DNA of 64,000 nucleotides from assembly GCF_052119425.1 (NCBI RefSeq), contig NZ_JBQKFH010000004.1, forward strand, positions 1-64,000, read 5' to 3'. Position numbers and translations under genes: made by a program. This DNA is from Enterococcus_E cecorum_C (GTDB taxonomy: Bacteria > Bacillota > Bacilli > Lactobacillales > Enterococcaceae). Positions 49,561 through 60,130 of the stretch are shown piece by piece. The notes below the pieces were generated by a model. It was not told the origin of the DNA, ran no database searches, and saw nothing but the letters and a program-made list of their open reading frames with translations. The number at the start of each line of letters is the position of its first letter. Position 1 is the first letter of the stretch.

Positions 49561-51315
49561 TTATTTGACCACTGCTAAAATATTTTTCACAATATTTTCC
49601 ACCGTGATGCCATTTTCAGCTAATAATTCACTGGCTACATAACGGTCATGGAAAGCTTTATCTAAACCGTAATTTTGCACTTTCACATCGGTATTGCCTA
49701 AAAAGCTTGCGACCGTTTGACCATAGCCACCATCGGTAATGCCATCTTCTAACGTCACCACTAGTTGATGATTATTGGTTAATTCTGTTAATAATGTTTC
49801 ATCCACACCAGAGATAAATTTAGGATTAATCAAGGTTGCTTGGATATTTTCCTTAGCTAGTGCGGCGATGACTTCTTCGGCTAAACCAAAGAAATTACCG
49901 ACCCCCATTACGGCGACCTTGTTTCCTGCTTGAACGACTTCATTTTGATAAAGTTGATTATAATCCGTCGTATCTGCTTTTCCTGTGCTGCGTAATGGCC
50001 CCACTGGTACACGAATGGCTACTGGATGAATGGTTTGTTCCAAGGACCAATCAAGCATCGCCAAATATTCTTCTTGATTTGTTGGCGCAAGATAGACTAG
50101 GTTTGGAATATGACTTAAAAATGGAATATCAAAAATCCCTAGGTGGCTTTCATCATTCATGCCATTCACGGAAGCATTATAAACCAAAATCGTTCCTGGC
50201 AAATCATTTAAGGCTAAGTCATGTGAAACTTGATCATAGCTACGTTGCATAAAGGTTGAATTGACCACCCAAACTGGTTTAGCCCCATTTTTAGCCAAGC
50301 CTGCTGTCATGGTTGCTGCTTGTTGTTCGGCAATACCAACATCAATAAATTGTTTGCCTAATTGTTTACGTTGTTCAGGATTAAATAGCATCATCGGAGT
50401 GCCTGCATTCACTGCGACCACTGTTTTATCCTTTTGCATTTTTTCCCACAAAAATTCTGTGGTGAGATTGCTGTATGTTTTCGCCCCGATACCGCGTTTG
50501 ACATATTCGCCGGTTTCAAGACTAAATGGACCACCTGCATGGAATTTTTCACGATTTTCTTCTGCAAATTTGAAGCCTTTTCCCTTCACCGTATGTATAT
50601 GTAACAACACAGGGTGATCCACATCTTTGACCGATTCAAACAAGTCGATTAAAGCATCTAAATCATTACCTTCATCTAAATAATGATATTCAAAGCCTAG
50701 TGATTGAAAGAAATTATCTTTCGCTTGACCATTTGATTCGCGCAAAGCTTTTAAATTACGATATAACCCACCGAAGTTATCTGCAATTGATTGGTCATTA
50801 TCGTTTACAATCACGATGATATTGCTGTTTTGTTCGGCGATATTATTCAATCCTTCAAAGGCCAATCCACCAGACAATGAGCCATCGCCAATTAGCGCCA
50901 CAACATTGTAATTTTCTTGCTTTAAATCACGGGCCACCGCAATCCCATTCGCTAAAGCCAGCGAAGTCGAAGTATGCCCCACTGTGAATAAGTCATGTTC
51001 GCTTTCTTTCGGGTTGGTATAGCCAGACACATCATCAAAATGCGCAGGATCTAAAAAGGCTTGGGCACGACCGGTTAACATCTTGTGGATATACGTTTGG
51101 TGTGAAATATCAAAAACCAACTTATCCACCGGTGAATTGAACACACGATGTAAAGCCACAGTCATTTCGACCACACCTAAATTTGGCCCATTGTGACCGC
51201 CGTGTTGACTAATTTTGTTCAATAAAGCAGTGCGCGCTTCATCGACTAAAGTATGTAGTTCTGAACGATTTAATTGTTTTAAATCTTTGGCATCAGTAAT
51301 TTTTTCAAGAATCAT
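49561..51315 (-). CDS. dxs: 1-deoxy-D-xylulose-5-phosphate synthase
   Basis: A 584-residue thiamine-diphosphate enzyme that joins pyruvate and glyceraldehyde-3-phosphate to give DXP. Landmarks: GGHNGPNLGVVEMTVALH near 38-55, the thiamine-diphosphate motif GDGSLSGGLAFEGLNN near 142-157 ending in IVNDNDQSI, the GIAEQQAATMTAGLA segment near 327 and VNSTFMQRSYDQVSHD near 350. It is about 35 residues shorter than the E. coli enzyme, mainly in loops. DXP serves isoprenoid, thiamine and pyridoxal synthesis. Enterococci make isoprenoids by the mevalonate route, and no dxr, thi or pdx gene is in sight, so its role is open. Monocistronic. Confidence 0.9.
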   Translation of the reverse strand: MILEKITDAKDLKQLNRSELHTLVDEARTALLNKISQHGGHNGPNLGVVEMTVALHRVFNSPVDKLVFDISHQTYIHKMLTGRAQAFLDPAHFDDVSGYTNPKESEHDLFTVGHTSTSLALANGIAVARDLKQENYNVVALIGDGSLSGGLAFEGLNNIAEQNSNIIVIVNDNDQSIADNFGGLYRNLKALRESNGQAKDNFFQSLGFEYHYLDEGNDLDALIDLFESVKDVDHPVLLHIHTVKGKGFKFAEENREKFHAGGPFSLETGEYVKRGIGAKTYSNLTTEFLWEKMQKDKTVVAVNAGTPMMLFNPEQRKQLGKQFIDVGIAEQQAATMTAGLAKNGAKPVWVVNSTFMQRSYDQVSHDLALNDLPGTILVYNASVNGMNDESHLGIFDIPFLSHIPNLVYLAPTNQEEYLAMLDWSLEQTIHPVAIRVPVGPLRSTGKADTTDYNQLYQNEVVQAGNKVAVMGVGNFFGLAEEVIAALAKENIQATLINPKFISGVDETLLTELTNNHQLVVTLEDGITDGGYGQTVASFLGNTDVKVQNYGLDKAFHDRYVASELLAENGITVENIVKNILAVVK

Positions 51316-51586
51316 GTTTCATCAATCCTTTTATGTATTATTGCACAAAAATTATCATACACCTTAAACCTAACTTTAAGGCAAGCGAAAAACAGGATTT
51401 TTTACTAAATTCCGCTGTATTTTGTCATCCATATGCTAGAATGAAGGAAAATAAAGTGAAAGAAAGATATTACCTTTTATAAATTTATCTCATCCGACCA
51501 AACTTCTGATATTTTGTCGAGTGTCTCTCATTCATCCATGATAAGATAAGGTCAAGTTAGCTAACAAAACACAGATGGAGGACAAT

Positions 51587-52447
51587 ATGCTTAAACAATT
51601 AAATCATTGCATGCAACTCATCGAACAATATCTTGATAGTCCCGATACTATGGAGCAAATCGCCCAACAAAGCCAGTGGCCCATGCTAGATATCAAACAA
51701 GTTTTCTTTTATTTGACGGGAATGAGTCTGGTGGAATATATCAAAAATCGCAAACTCTCCCTAGCCACACAAAAACTATTAACTGGCAAATCAGTCACAG
51801 AAACAGCTTTTGAAAGTGGCTATCAGTCCGTCGATGGATTTACTCGCGCTTACAAAAAATTTAGCGGAATGCTGCCATCTGAAGTCTATCAAAAACAACG
51901 CGGTCGAAGATTTGAACCTATTCAATTTAAAATAACTGTTCATGGAGGAAATCAAATGGAATATCAATTAATCGAAAAACCCGCCTTCACCTTTGCCGGA
52001 GTTAGTAAACGGGTCAAGATGCAATTTGAAGGCGTGAATCAAGAAATCGTTGCCCTAGCTCAAAGCATCACGGAAATACAACGAAATTTAATGCATCAAT
52101 TAAAAAACGGAGAGCCAAATGAAATTCTGAATATTTCTTATCAAGCGGATCGACAATTTTTAGCCGAAGAAGGCCAACTGACACATATGATTGGGGTTAT
52201 TACTAAAGAGCGTAATTTACCAGAAGGCCTAGATTATTTAGAAATGCCAGCTTCTACGTGGGCAGTCTTTCCAAATGAAGGACCTTTCCCTGAAACCCTT
52301 CAGCAAACAATGGCCAATATCTATACAGATTGGTTAGTGAATCATGATTATCAATTAGCGGACTCACTTTCCTTTTCATTTACCAAGATGGATCCTGAAA
52401 AATCTGGTTTTGCCTATAGTGAGATTTGGATTCCTGTCAAAAAATAA
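51587..52447 (+). CDS. AraC family regulator with GyrI-like effector domain
   Basis: A 286-residue regulator. The N-terminal 100 residues carry two helix-turn-helix units of the AraC type (MEQIAQQSQWPMLDIKQVFFYLTG near 22-45 and VTETAFESGYQSVDGFTRAYKKFSGMLP near 68-95). The remaining 160 residues form a GyrI-like (SOUL/Rob-type) ligand domain starting MEYQLIEKPAFTFAGVSKRV near 121. Such proteins respond to lipophilic cations or drugs. The ATG at 51587 has GGAGG 6 bases upstream; the ATG at 51575 contains that site. It stands alone and its targets are not apparent. Confidence 0.88.
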   Translation: MLKQLNHCMQLIEQYLDSPDTMEQIAQQSQWPMLDIKQVFFYLTGMSLVEYIKNRKLSLATQKLLTGKSVTETAFESGYQSVDGFTRAYKKFSGMLPSEVYQKQRGRRFEPIQFKITVHGGNQMEYQLIEKPAFTFAGVSKRVKMQFEGVNQEIVALAQSITEIQRNLMHQLKNGEPNEILNISYQADRQFLAEEGQLTHMIGVITKERNLPEGLDYLEMPASTWAVFPNEGPFPETLQQTMANIYTDWLVNHDYQLADSLSFSFTKMDPEKSGFAYSEIWIPVKK

Positions 52448-52451
52448 CACT

Positions 52452-52495
52452 AAAAAGTCTATCCCACATTTAAACATGAGGTGGATAGACTTTTT
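52452..52495. terminator. Terminator of the AraC-type gene
   Basis: AAAAAGTCTATCC (52452-52464) and GGATAGACTTTTT (52483-52495) pair perfectly; T runs occur on both strands. Confidence 0.9.
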
Positions 52496-52711
52496 GTTTT
52501 AATTTAGACTTTCCAACACACAGACAATTCCTTCTACAATAACATTCAATACCACTTCCACCAACCCAGCAATAAAATGGTTTTTGAAATTTGAGTCCAC
52601 GCAAACCACATCCTGAATTCTTTTGCTAGTTTCATTTTAACCGTTTACTTACTATAATTCCTGAGGCTAAGGACTGAATCTTCTAAGTAGACAACTTTTT
52701 CAGGATACACA

Positions 52712-52741
52712 AAAAGCCCAGGAATTGCTCCTGAGCCTTTT
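52712..52741 (-). terminator. Terminator of the rpoB-rpoC operon
   Basis: AAAAGCCCAGGA (52712-52723) pairs with TCCTGAGCCTTTT (52729-52741) with one G-U on the minus-strand RNA, followed by TTTTTGTGTA. Confidence 0.88.
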
Positions 52742-52754
52742 GTTCTATGATTGA

Positions 52755-55700
52755 TTATAGTAAATCGTTATTGTTTAAAGCATCTTCGGCAGCTAGTTGT
52801 GCTTCTACATCAGAAATGCTATACACGTTTTCGCTAGTTAAAGTTGCTTCTTTTGGTTCCATATTGCGGTAACGAGCCATACCGGTACCTGCAGGAATAA
52901 TCTTACCGATGATAACATTTTCCTTCAAGCCTAGCAATGGATCTTTCTTACCACGGATAGCAGCATCTGTTAACACACGAGTTGTTTCTTGGAAGGAAGC
53001 AGCAGATAAGAAGCTGTTTGTTTCCAAGGATGCTTTCGTAATACCTAGCAATACTGGACGAGAAGTTGCTGGCACACCACCGTTTACGATTGTTTCGTAG
53101 TTTTGGTCTTTAAAGTCAGCAATATCCATTAAAGTACCTGGTAAGATGTTTGTGTCACCTGGATCCATTACACGGACTTTACGTAACATTTGACGAACCA
53201 TTACTTCGATATGTTTATCCCCGATTTCTACCCCTTGCATACGGTATACACGTTGTACTTCGCGCAATAGGTAAGTTTCAACAGATAATACATCGCGAAC
53301 TTGAAGTAATTGTTTAGGATCAATTGAACCTTCTGTTAATGGTTGACCACGGTGTACGATGTCGCCTTGAGCCACTTTCATACGCGCAGTAAATGGTACA
53401 GTATAAGTACGAGTATCAGTTTTACCTTTAATCGTCACTTCTTTGGTACGAGTTGAAGCTTCTTCGTTAATCTCAATGACTTCACCAGTTACTTCAGTGA
53501 TCACGGCTTGCCCTTTAGGATTACGTGCTTCAAAAATTTCTTGGACACGAGGAAGACCTTGAGTGATATCATCTCCGGCAACCCCACCGGTATGGAAAGT
53601 ACGCATGGTTAACTGAGTACCAGGTTCACCGATTGATTGCGCAGCGATTGTACCGACTGCTTCACCGACTTCCACTTCACTACCAGTAGCCAAGTTGCGT
53701 CCATAACAGTGTTTACATACCCCATGACGTGTATTACATGTAAATACTGAACGAATCGTTACTTCTTCAATTCCTGCATCCACGATTTGTTTAGCAATGT
53801 CTTCTGTAATCAATTCATTTGAACCGATGATTACTTCACCAGTATTTGGATTGATAACAGATTTACGAGTATAACGACCAATCATGCGTTCTTCAAGAGA
53901 TTCGATATTTTCGTTACCTTCTTTAATCGCACGGATAACTAAACCGCGGTCAGTACCACAATCATCTTCACGAATAATGACATCTTGTGCCACGTCAACC
54001 AAACGACGAGTCAAGTAACCTGAGTCGGCAGTCTTCAAGGCAGTATCGGTCATTCCTTTACGAGCTCCGTGAGTAGAGATGAACATTTCCAAGACAGATA
54101 GTCCTTCACGGAAGTTAGAGATGATTGGCAATTCCATGATTCGACCATTTGGAGCGGCCATCAAACCACGCATTCCGGCAAGCTGTGTAAAGTTAGAGAT
54201 GTTACCACGAGCTCCAGAATCTGACATCATGAAGATTGGGTTTTTAGAGTCCAAACCTTCCATCAGTTTCTTTTGAATTTGGTCTTTGGCATCATTCCAA
54301 ACACCGATAACACGCTCATATCTTTCGTCATCCGTAATCAAACCACGACGGAAAGTACGCGTAATATTGTCAACTTGTTTGTGGGCATTTTCGATAATAT
54401 CATGTTTTTCGTGTAAGACCATGATATCGGCAATCCCTACAGTAATACCCGCTAAAGTAGAATGTTTGTAACCTAAGTCTTTCATTCTATCTAGCATGTG
54501 AGAAGTTTCAGTGACTTTGAATCGTTTGAAGACTTCAGCGATAATATTTCCTAAGTCTTTCTTCTTAAATGGCTTAACTAATTCTTGACCCGCAATTAAC
54601 GCTTTAATATCCGTACCAGGTGCAACAAAGTATTTATCCGGTGTTTGGACGGTTAAGTTAAAGCTGCTTGGTTCGTTTAAGTAAGGGAATTCTTGTGGCA
54701 TGATTGAGTTGAAGATAATCTTACCAACAGTCGTTACCATTAACTTAGATTTTTGTTCTTCAGTAAATGGTTTGTCCCCTAAGGTATTTGGATTCACAGC
54801 GATACGAGAATGTAGGTGCACATAGCCATTGCGCCATGCAGTTACCGCTTCGTCCATATCGCGGAAAATCATGCCTTCACCTTCACGACCAGCTTCTTCC
54901 ATGGTTAAGTAGTAGTTACCTAAGACCATATCTTGAGAAGGAGTTACGACTGGTTTACCATCTTTAGGGTTCAAGATGTTTTGAGCCGCTAACATCAACA
55001 TTCTTGCTTCGGCTTGAGCTTCTTCATTCAATGGTACGTGAACCGCCATTTGGTCCCCGTCAAAGTCCGCGTTGTAGGCTTCACATACTAATGGGTGCAA
55101 ACGAATCGCACGGCCTTCAACTAAGACTGGTTCAAAGGCTTGGATACCTAGACGGTGCAAGGTAGGTGCGCGGTTAAGTAGTACTGGGTGTTCTTTAATT
55201 ACATCTTCCAATACATCCCAAACATCATCTTCTTGACGTTCGATTTTGCGTTTGGCATTTTTAATATTTGAAGCTAATTCGCGTTTTACTAATTCATGCA
55301 TGACGAATGGTTTGAATAATTCAATCGCCATTTCTTTTGGTAAACCACATTGATACATCTTCAAGAATGGTCCAACTACGATAACTGAACGTCCTGAGTA
55401 GTCAACACGTTTACCTAATAAGTTTTGACGGAAGCGACCTTGTTTCCCTTTCAACATGTGTGATAGAGATTTCAATGGACGGTTACCTGGACCTGTTACT
55501 GGACGGCCACGACGACCATTGTCAATTAAGGCATCCACCGCTTCTTGTAACATACGTTTTTCGTTTTGAACGATGATACTTGGGGCATTTAAGTCTAATA
55601 AACGTTTCAAACGATTATTACGGTTAATCACACGACGATATAAGTCATTCAAGTCAGAAGTCGCAAAACGGCCACCTTCTAATTGAACCATTGGACGTAA

Positions 55701-56411
55701 ATCAGGTGGAATAACTGGAATAACATCCATCACCATCCAGCTTGGTTTATTACCAGAAGAACGGAATGCTTCTAAAATATCTAAACGACGGATTGCGCGT
55801 GTACGTTTTTGACCAGAAGCTGTTTTTAATTCTTCTTTTAATTCAGCAACTTCTGCTTCTAAATCGACACCTTCTAATAATTGTTTCACCGCTTCAGCAC
55901 CCATCGCAGCCGTAAATTCTTGGCCGTATTGTTCACGTTTTTCACGGTATTCACGTTCTGTTAATAATTGTTTTTTCTCTAAGCTTGTGTTACCTGGATC
56001 GATTACGACATAAGAAGCAAAATAGATGATTTCTTCTAATGCACGAGGGCTCATATCTAGGACTAATCCCATACGTGATGGAATCCCTTTGAAGTACCAA
56101 ATATGTGATACAGGAGCAGCTAATTCGATGTGGCCCATACGTTCGCGGCGCACTTTAGAACGAGTTACTTCTACCCCACAACGGTCACAAGTAATCCCTT
56201 TGTAGCGGATTCTCTTATATTTACCACAAGCACATTCCCAGTCTTTTGTAGGACCGAAAATACGTTCATCAAACAAGCCTTCGCGTTCAGGCTTTAAGGT
56301 ACGATAGTTAATGGTTTCTGGTTTTTTTACTTCACCAAAAGACCAGCTTCTGATTTTCTCGGGAGAAGCCAAACCTATTTGCATACTTTCGAAATTATTT
56401 ACATCGATCAA
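52755..56411 (-). CDS. rpoC: RNA polymerase beta' subunit
   Basis: A 1218-residue beta' subunit. The N-terminal zinc site is CACGKYKRIRYKGITCDRCGVE near 60-81. The active-site loop NADFDGDQMAVHVPL near 449-463 supplies the three Asp that bind the catalytic Mg. The second zinc site (CGTDRG near 820, CNTRHGVCKHCYG near 895) and the trigger-loop region GTQLTMRTFHTGGVAGDDITQGLPR near 930 are intact. Length and content fit Firmicutes. It begins at a TTG (56411) with GGAGGG about 10 bases upstream, as in Enterococcus, 116 bp after rpoB and separated by a hairpin. Confidence 0.98.
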   Translation of the reverse strand: MIDVNNFESMQIGLASPEKIRSWSFGEVKKPETINYRTLKPEREGLFDERIFGPTKDWECACGKYKRIRYKGITCDRCGVEVTRSKVRRERMGHIELAAPVSHIWYFKGIPSRMGLVLDMSPRALEEIIYFASYVVIDPGNTSLEKKQLLTEREYREKREQYGQEFTAAMGAEAVKQLLEGVDLEAEVAELKEELKTASGQKRTRAIRRLDILEAFRSSGNKPSWMVMDVIPVIPPDLRPMVQLEGGRFATSDLNDLYRRVINRNNRLKRLLDLNAPSIIVQNEKRMLQEAVDALIDNGRRGRPVTGPGNRPLKSLSHMLKGKQGRFRQNLLGKRVDYSGRSVIVVGPFLKMYQCGLPKEMAIELFKPFVMHELVKRELASNIKNAKRKIERQEDDVWDVLEDVIKEHPVLLNRAPTLHRLGIQAFEPVLVEGRAIRLHPLVCEAYNADFDGDQMAVHVPLNEEAQAEARMLMLAAQNILNPKDGKPVVTPSQDMVLGNYYLTMEEAGREGEGMIFRDMDEAVTAWRNGYVHLHSRIAVNPNTLGDKPFTEEQKSKLMVTTVGKIIFNSIMPQEFPYLNEPSSFNLTVQTPDKYFVAPGTDIKALIAGQELVKPFKKKDLGNIIAEVFKRFKVTETSHMLDRMKDLGYKHSTLAGITVGIADIMVLHEKHDIIENAHKQVDNITRTFRRGLITDDERYERVIGVWNDAKDQIQKKLMEGLDSKNPIFMMSDSGARGNISNFTQLAGMRGLMAAPNGRIMELPIISNFREGLSVLEMFISTHGARKGMTDTALKTADSGYLTRRLVDVAQDVIIREDDCGTDRGLVIRAIKEGNENIESLEERMIGRYTRKSVINPNTGEVIIGSNELITEDIAKQIVDAGIEEVTIRSVFTCNTRHGVCKHCYGRNLATGSEVEVGEAVGTIAAQSIGEPGTQLTMRTFHTGGVAGDDITQGLPRVQEIFEARNPKGQAVITEVTGEVIEINEEASTRTKEVTIKGKTDTRTYTVPFTARMKVAQGDIVHRGQPLTEGSIDPKQLLQVRDVLSVETYLLREVQRVYRMQGVEIGDKHIEVMVRQMLRKVRVMDPGDTNILPGTLMDIADFKDQNYETIVNGGVPATSRPVLLGITKASLETNSFLSAASFQETTRVLTDAAIRGKKDPLLGLKENVIIGKIIPAGTGMARYRNMEPKEATLTSENVYSISDVEAQLAAEDALNNNDLL

Positions 56412-56465
56412 AAGGGGTTCCCTCCATTTCCTTTTTTCACTCGATTTTATACAGCAAGATAAGCG

Positions 56466-56488
56466 GGCAGAAAATCATCCTTTCTGCC
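56466..56488 (-). promoter_or_regulatory. rpoB-rpoC intercistronic hairpin
   Basis: GGCAGAAA (56466-56473) and TTTCTGCC (56481-56488) form a perfect stem with no T run, a likely processing or mRNA-stability element. Confidence 0.55.
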
Positions 56489-56527
56489 ACTACTTATCAT
56501 TCATTTATACTTTTGACAAGCACGATT

Positions 56528-59500
56528 TTAGGCTTCGTCGTTGTCCTCTTCTTCGGCTTGACTAGCGGCTAAAGCTTCTTCTTCAGCTTTGCGTTGTGCT
56601 TCTTGTTGGGCTTTTTGTTTTTCAGCATATTTTGTTAAAGCATCAACGGTAATTAAATCATCGTCATCATCCATGTCACGTAATTCAATTTCTTGATCGT
56701 CAATGTCTAATACGCGCATATCTAAACCAAGAGATTGTAATTCTTTGACTAATACGCGGAATGATTCTGGCACACCTGGTTTTGGAATTGGTTCACCTTT
56801 CACGATGGCTTCGTAAGTTTTCACACGTCCGACAACATCATCTGACTTGTAAGTTAAGATTTCTTGTAGGGTATAAGCAGCACCGTAAGCTTCCAGTGCC
56901 CATACTTCCATTTCCCCGAAACGTTGTCCACCAAATTGAGCTTTACCTCCAAGTGGTTGTTGGGTAACTAATGAGTATGGTCCAATTGAACGGGCATGTA
57001 GTTTGTCATCAACCATGTGGGCTAATTTAATCATATACATGACACCGACAGAAATACGGCCATCGAATGGTTCCCCTGTACGTCCGTCGTAAAGGATGGT
57101 TTTCGCATCTTTGGCTAAACCAGCTTCACGAACCGTTGCCCATACATCTTCATCGCTCGCACCATCAAATACAGGTGTTGCTACATGGATACCAAGGGCA
57201 CGCGCAGCCATACCTAAGTGTAATTCTAATACTTGTCCGATGTTCATACGTGATGGCACCCCTAATGGATTCAACATGATATCCACTGGTGTTCCGTCTG
57301 GTAAGAATGGCATATCTTCTTCCGGCATAATACGGGAAACAACCCCTTTATTACCGTGACGACCGGCCATTTTATCCCCTTCATGGATTTTACGTTTTTG
57401 AACAATATAAACACGTACTAACATATTTACGCCTGGTGATAATTCATCGCCAGCTTCACGTGTAAAGATCTTCACATCGTGGACAATACCGCCACCGCCA
57501 TGAGGAACACGAAGAGAAGTATCACGAACTTCACGCGCTTTTTCACCGAAGATTGCGTGTAATAGACGTTCTTCAGCAGATAATTCAGTCACTCCTTTTG
57601 GTGTCACTTTACCTACTAATAAGTCCCCGTCTTTTACTTCTGCCCCGATGCGGATAATACCCATTTCATCAAGGTTCTTCAAGGCATCTTCACCCACGTT
57701 TGGAATTTCGCGAGTGATTTCTTCAGGTCCTAATTTGGTATCACGTGCTTCTGATTCGTACTCTTCAATATGCACAGAAGTATACACATCATCTTTTACT
57801 AAACGACGGCTCATGATAACCGCATCTTCATAGTTGTAACCTTCCCATGTCATGAAGGCAACTAAGACGTTTTGACCTAAAGCTAATTCTCCACCTTCCA
57901 TTGATGGACCGTCTGCTAAAGTATCGCCTTTAGCCACGCGTTCATGCAATTGAACTAATGGACGTTGGTTGTAACTTGTTCCTGAGTTTGAACGACGGAA
58001 TTTCGTTACTTTATATTTATCTAAGGTACCATCTTCACGGCGAACGCGAATTTCACTTGCATCCACGTATTCAACGATACCATCGTGTTTACATAATAAA
58101 GCTGCTCCAGAGTCATGCGCTGATTTGTATTCCATACCAGTACCAACCCATGGTGCTTTAGGATTAATCAAAGGCACTGCTTGACGTTGCATGTTGGCCC
58201 CCATCAAGGCACGGTTAGAGTCATCGTTTTCTAAGAATGGGATACATGCAGTCGCCACGGCAACTACTTGTTTAGGAGATACGTCCATGTAGTCTACTTT
58301 TTCAACAGCAACTTCGATATTTTCACTTGTTGCACGCGCCATGACAACAGGTTCAGCAAACGTACCATCTTCGTTTAACTTACTGTTTGCTTGGGCCACA
58401 ACATAATGGTCTTCGATATCAGCAGTTAGATAATCAATTTGATCGGTTACGCGTCCTGTTTCACGGTCTACACGACGATATGGTGTTTCGATAAAGCCAT
58501 ATTTATTCACTTTCGCATAAGTCGCTAAACTGTTGATCAACCCGATGTTTGGACCTTCAGGCGTTTCAATCGGACACATACGACCATAGTGAGAGTAGTG
58601 AACGTCACGAACTTCATATCCGGCACGATCACGCGTCAAACCACCAGGCCCTAACGCAGATAGACGACGTTTGTGGGCTAACTCACTTAGCGGGTTGGTT
58701 TGGTCCATGAATTGTGATAATTGAGAAGAACCAAAGAATTCTTTGATACTTGCCACTACTGGACGGATATTGATTAATTGTTGTGGTGTTAATGTTTCAG
58801 TGTCTTGAATTGACATGCGTTCACGTACCACACGTTCCATACGCGCTAAACCAATACGGAATTGATTTTGTAATAACTCACCAACTGAACGGATTCGACG
58901 GTTTCCTAAGTGGTCGATATCATCTACTTTACCGATACCTTCCATTAGGTTTAGGAAGTAACTCATGCTTGCGATAATATCTGCAGGACGAATCGTGCGC
59001 ACATCGCTTGGTAAGTAGCCATTGCCAATGATATTAATTTCACGTTCTGGATCTTTTGGTGAAAAGACTTTGATTACTTGAACAGTCATCGGCTCAGTGA
59101 CAACCCCATCTTCTGAAGGATAGTAAGTCACGCTGTTTAAGCCGTTTTCTAATTGTTCGGCAATGCTATCGATGACTTGGTGTGTTAAGACTGTTCCTTG
59201 TTCAACTAAAATTTCACCTGTTTCAGGATCTACTAAAGTTTCAGCCAAAGTTAAGTTTAATAGACGTGTTTTTAAGTCTAATTTCTTATTCACTTTGTAG
59301 CGACCTACTGCAGCAAGGTCATAACGTTTTGGATCAAAGAAACGCGCATTTAAAAGATTTCTTGAGCTATCAGCAGTCTTAGGTTCGCCTGGACGTAGAC
59401 GCTCGTAAATATCTTTCAAACCTTCTTCTGTACGTGAATCACTTGCATTTTTGTGTAAGTCTTTTTCGATAGTATTACGTAATGATTCGCTATCTCCGAA

Positions 59501-60130
59501 AATTTCAAAGATTGTATCATCTGAACCAAAACCTAACGCACGAACTAACACTGTCAATGGAATCTTACGGGTACGGTCAATACGTACATAAGAAATATCT
59601 TTACTATCTGTTTCCATTTCTAACCATGCGCCACGGTTAGGAATGACAGTTGAACCGAAACCTTCTTTACCATTCTTATCTACTTTCCCATGGAAGTAAA
59701 CACCCGGAGAACGGACTAATTGTGAAACGATAACACGTTCTGCCCCGTTGATGATAAAGGTTCCTTGTTCAGTCATTAATGGGAAATCGCCAAAGAATAC
59801 TTCTTGTGACTTGATTTCGCCAGTTTCTCTATTTGTCAAACGTAATGTTACATGTAATGGTGCAGAATAGTTTGCATCGTGTGCACGTGCTTCATCTACA
59901 TCATACTTAGGTGTCTTCAACTCATAATCTACGAATTCTAGAGATAAATTGCCGTTGAAATCTTCAATCGGTAAAATATCTTCAAACATTTCTCTTAGTC
60001 CTTCATCTAAGAACCATTGATAAGAATCTGTTTGAATCTCAATCAAATTCGGTAATTCCAATACTTCACTGATACGTGCGAAACTTCTACGTTCGCGGTG
60101 CTTTCCGTATTTTACTACGTGTCCAGCCAA
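56528..60130 (-). CDS. rpoB: RNA polymerase beta subunit
   Basis: A 1200-residue beta subunit. It starts AGHVVKYGKHRERRSF, as in other enterococci, with TTG at 60130 as start codon and AAGGGG about 8 bases upstream; the GTG at 60139 abuts that site. The rifampicin region shows wild-type residues: GSSQLSQFMDQTNPLSELAHKRRLSALGPGG near 470-500. The catalytic-core stretches MCPIETPEGPNIGLINSLATYA near 520 and KMAGRHGNKGVVSRIMPEEDMP near 908 are intact. The C-terminal 40 residues are highly acidic with a Gln/Ala/Glu run, typical of Lactobacillales. Its sigma-A promoter lies at 60365-60393. Confidence 0.98.
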   Translation of the reverse strand: MAGHVVKYGKHRERRSFARISEVLELPNLIEIQTDSYQWFLDEGLREMFEDILPIEDFNGNLSLEFVDYELKTPKYDVDEARAHDANYSAPLHVTLRLTNRETGEIKSQEVFFGDFPLMTEQGTFIINGAERVIVSQLVRSPGVYFHGKVDKNGKEGFGSTVIPNRGAWLEMETDSKDISYVRIDRTRKIPLTVLVRALGFGSDDTIFEIFGDSESLRNTIEKDLHKNASDSRTEEGLKDIYERLRPGEPKTADSSRNLLNARFFDPKRYDLAAVGRYKVNKKLDLKTRLLNLTLAETLVDPETGEILVEQGTVLTHQVIDSIAEQLENGLNSVTYYPSEDGVVTEPMTVQVIKVFSPKDPEREINIIGNGYLPSDVRTIRPADIIASMSYFLNLMEGIGKVDDIDHLGNRRIRSVGELLQNQFRIGLARMERVVRERMSIQDTETLTPQQLINIRPVVASIKEFFGSSQLSQFMDQTNPLSELAHKRRLSALGPGGLTRDRAGYEVRDVHYSHYGRMCPIETPEGPNIGLINSLATYAKVNKYGFIETPYRRVDRETGRVTDQIDYLTADIEDHYVVAQANSKLNEDGTFAEPVVMARATSENIEVAVEKVDYMDVSPKQVVAVATACIPFLENDDSNRALMGANMQRQAVPLINPKAPWVGTGMEYKSAHDSGAALLCKHDGIVEYVDASEIRVRREDGTLDKYKVTKFRRSNSGTSYNQRPLVQLHERVAKGDTLADGPSMEGGELALGQNVLVAFMTWEGYNYEDAVIMSRRLVKDDVYTSVHIEEYESEARDTKLGPEEITREIPNVGEDALKNLDEMGIIRIGAEVKDGDLLVGKVTPKGVTELSAEERLLHAIFGEKAREVRDTSLRVPHGGGGIVHDVKIFTREAGDELSPGVNMLVRVYIVQKRKIHEGDKMAGRHGNKGVVSRIMPEEDMPFLPDGTPVDIMLNPLGVPSRMNIGQVLELHLGMAARALGIHVATPVFDGASDEDVWATVREAGLAKDAKTILYDGRTGEPFDGRISVGVMYMIKLAHMVDDKLHARSIGPYSLVTQQPLGGKAQFGGQRFGEMEVWALEAYGAAYTLQEILTYKSDDVVGRVKTYEAIVKGEPIPKPGVPESFRVLVKELQSLGLDMRVLDIDDQEIELRDMDDDDDLITVDALTKYAEKQKAQQEAQRKAEEEALAASQAEEEDNDEA

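Larger units (their letters stand above)
52448..52754. other. Intergenic region between the AraC gene and rpoC
   Basis: About 300 bp with a terminator at each end (52452-52495 and 52712-52741). The 210 bp between hold no convincing gene; a short minus-strand frame (about 38 codons, reading ...HFIAGLVEVVLNVIVEG...) has no start codon. Confidence 0.55.

Noticed and set aside
52500..52650. Short minus-strand frame with a hydrophobic, Val-rich ending
   Set aside because: An in-frame stop precedes it and no start codon with a ribosome binding site was found, so it may be chance or a very decayed remnant.
56761..59382. Several open frames of 60-90 codons on the plus strand opposite rpoB, and similar ones opposite rpoC and dxs
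   Set aside because: They are antisense shadows of long conserved genes, with no ribosome binding sites and no recognisable protein character.
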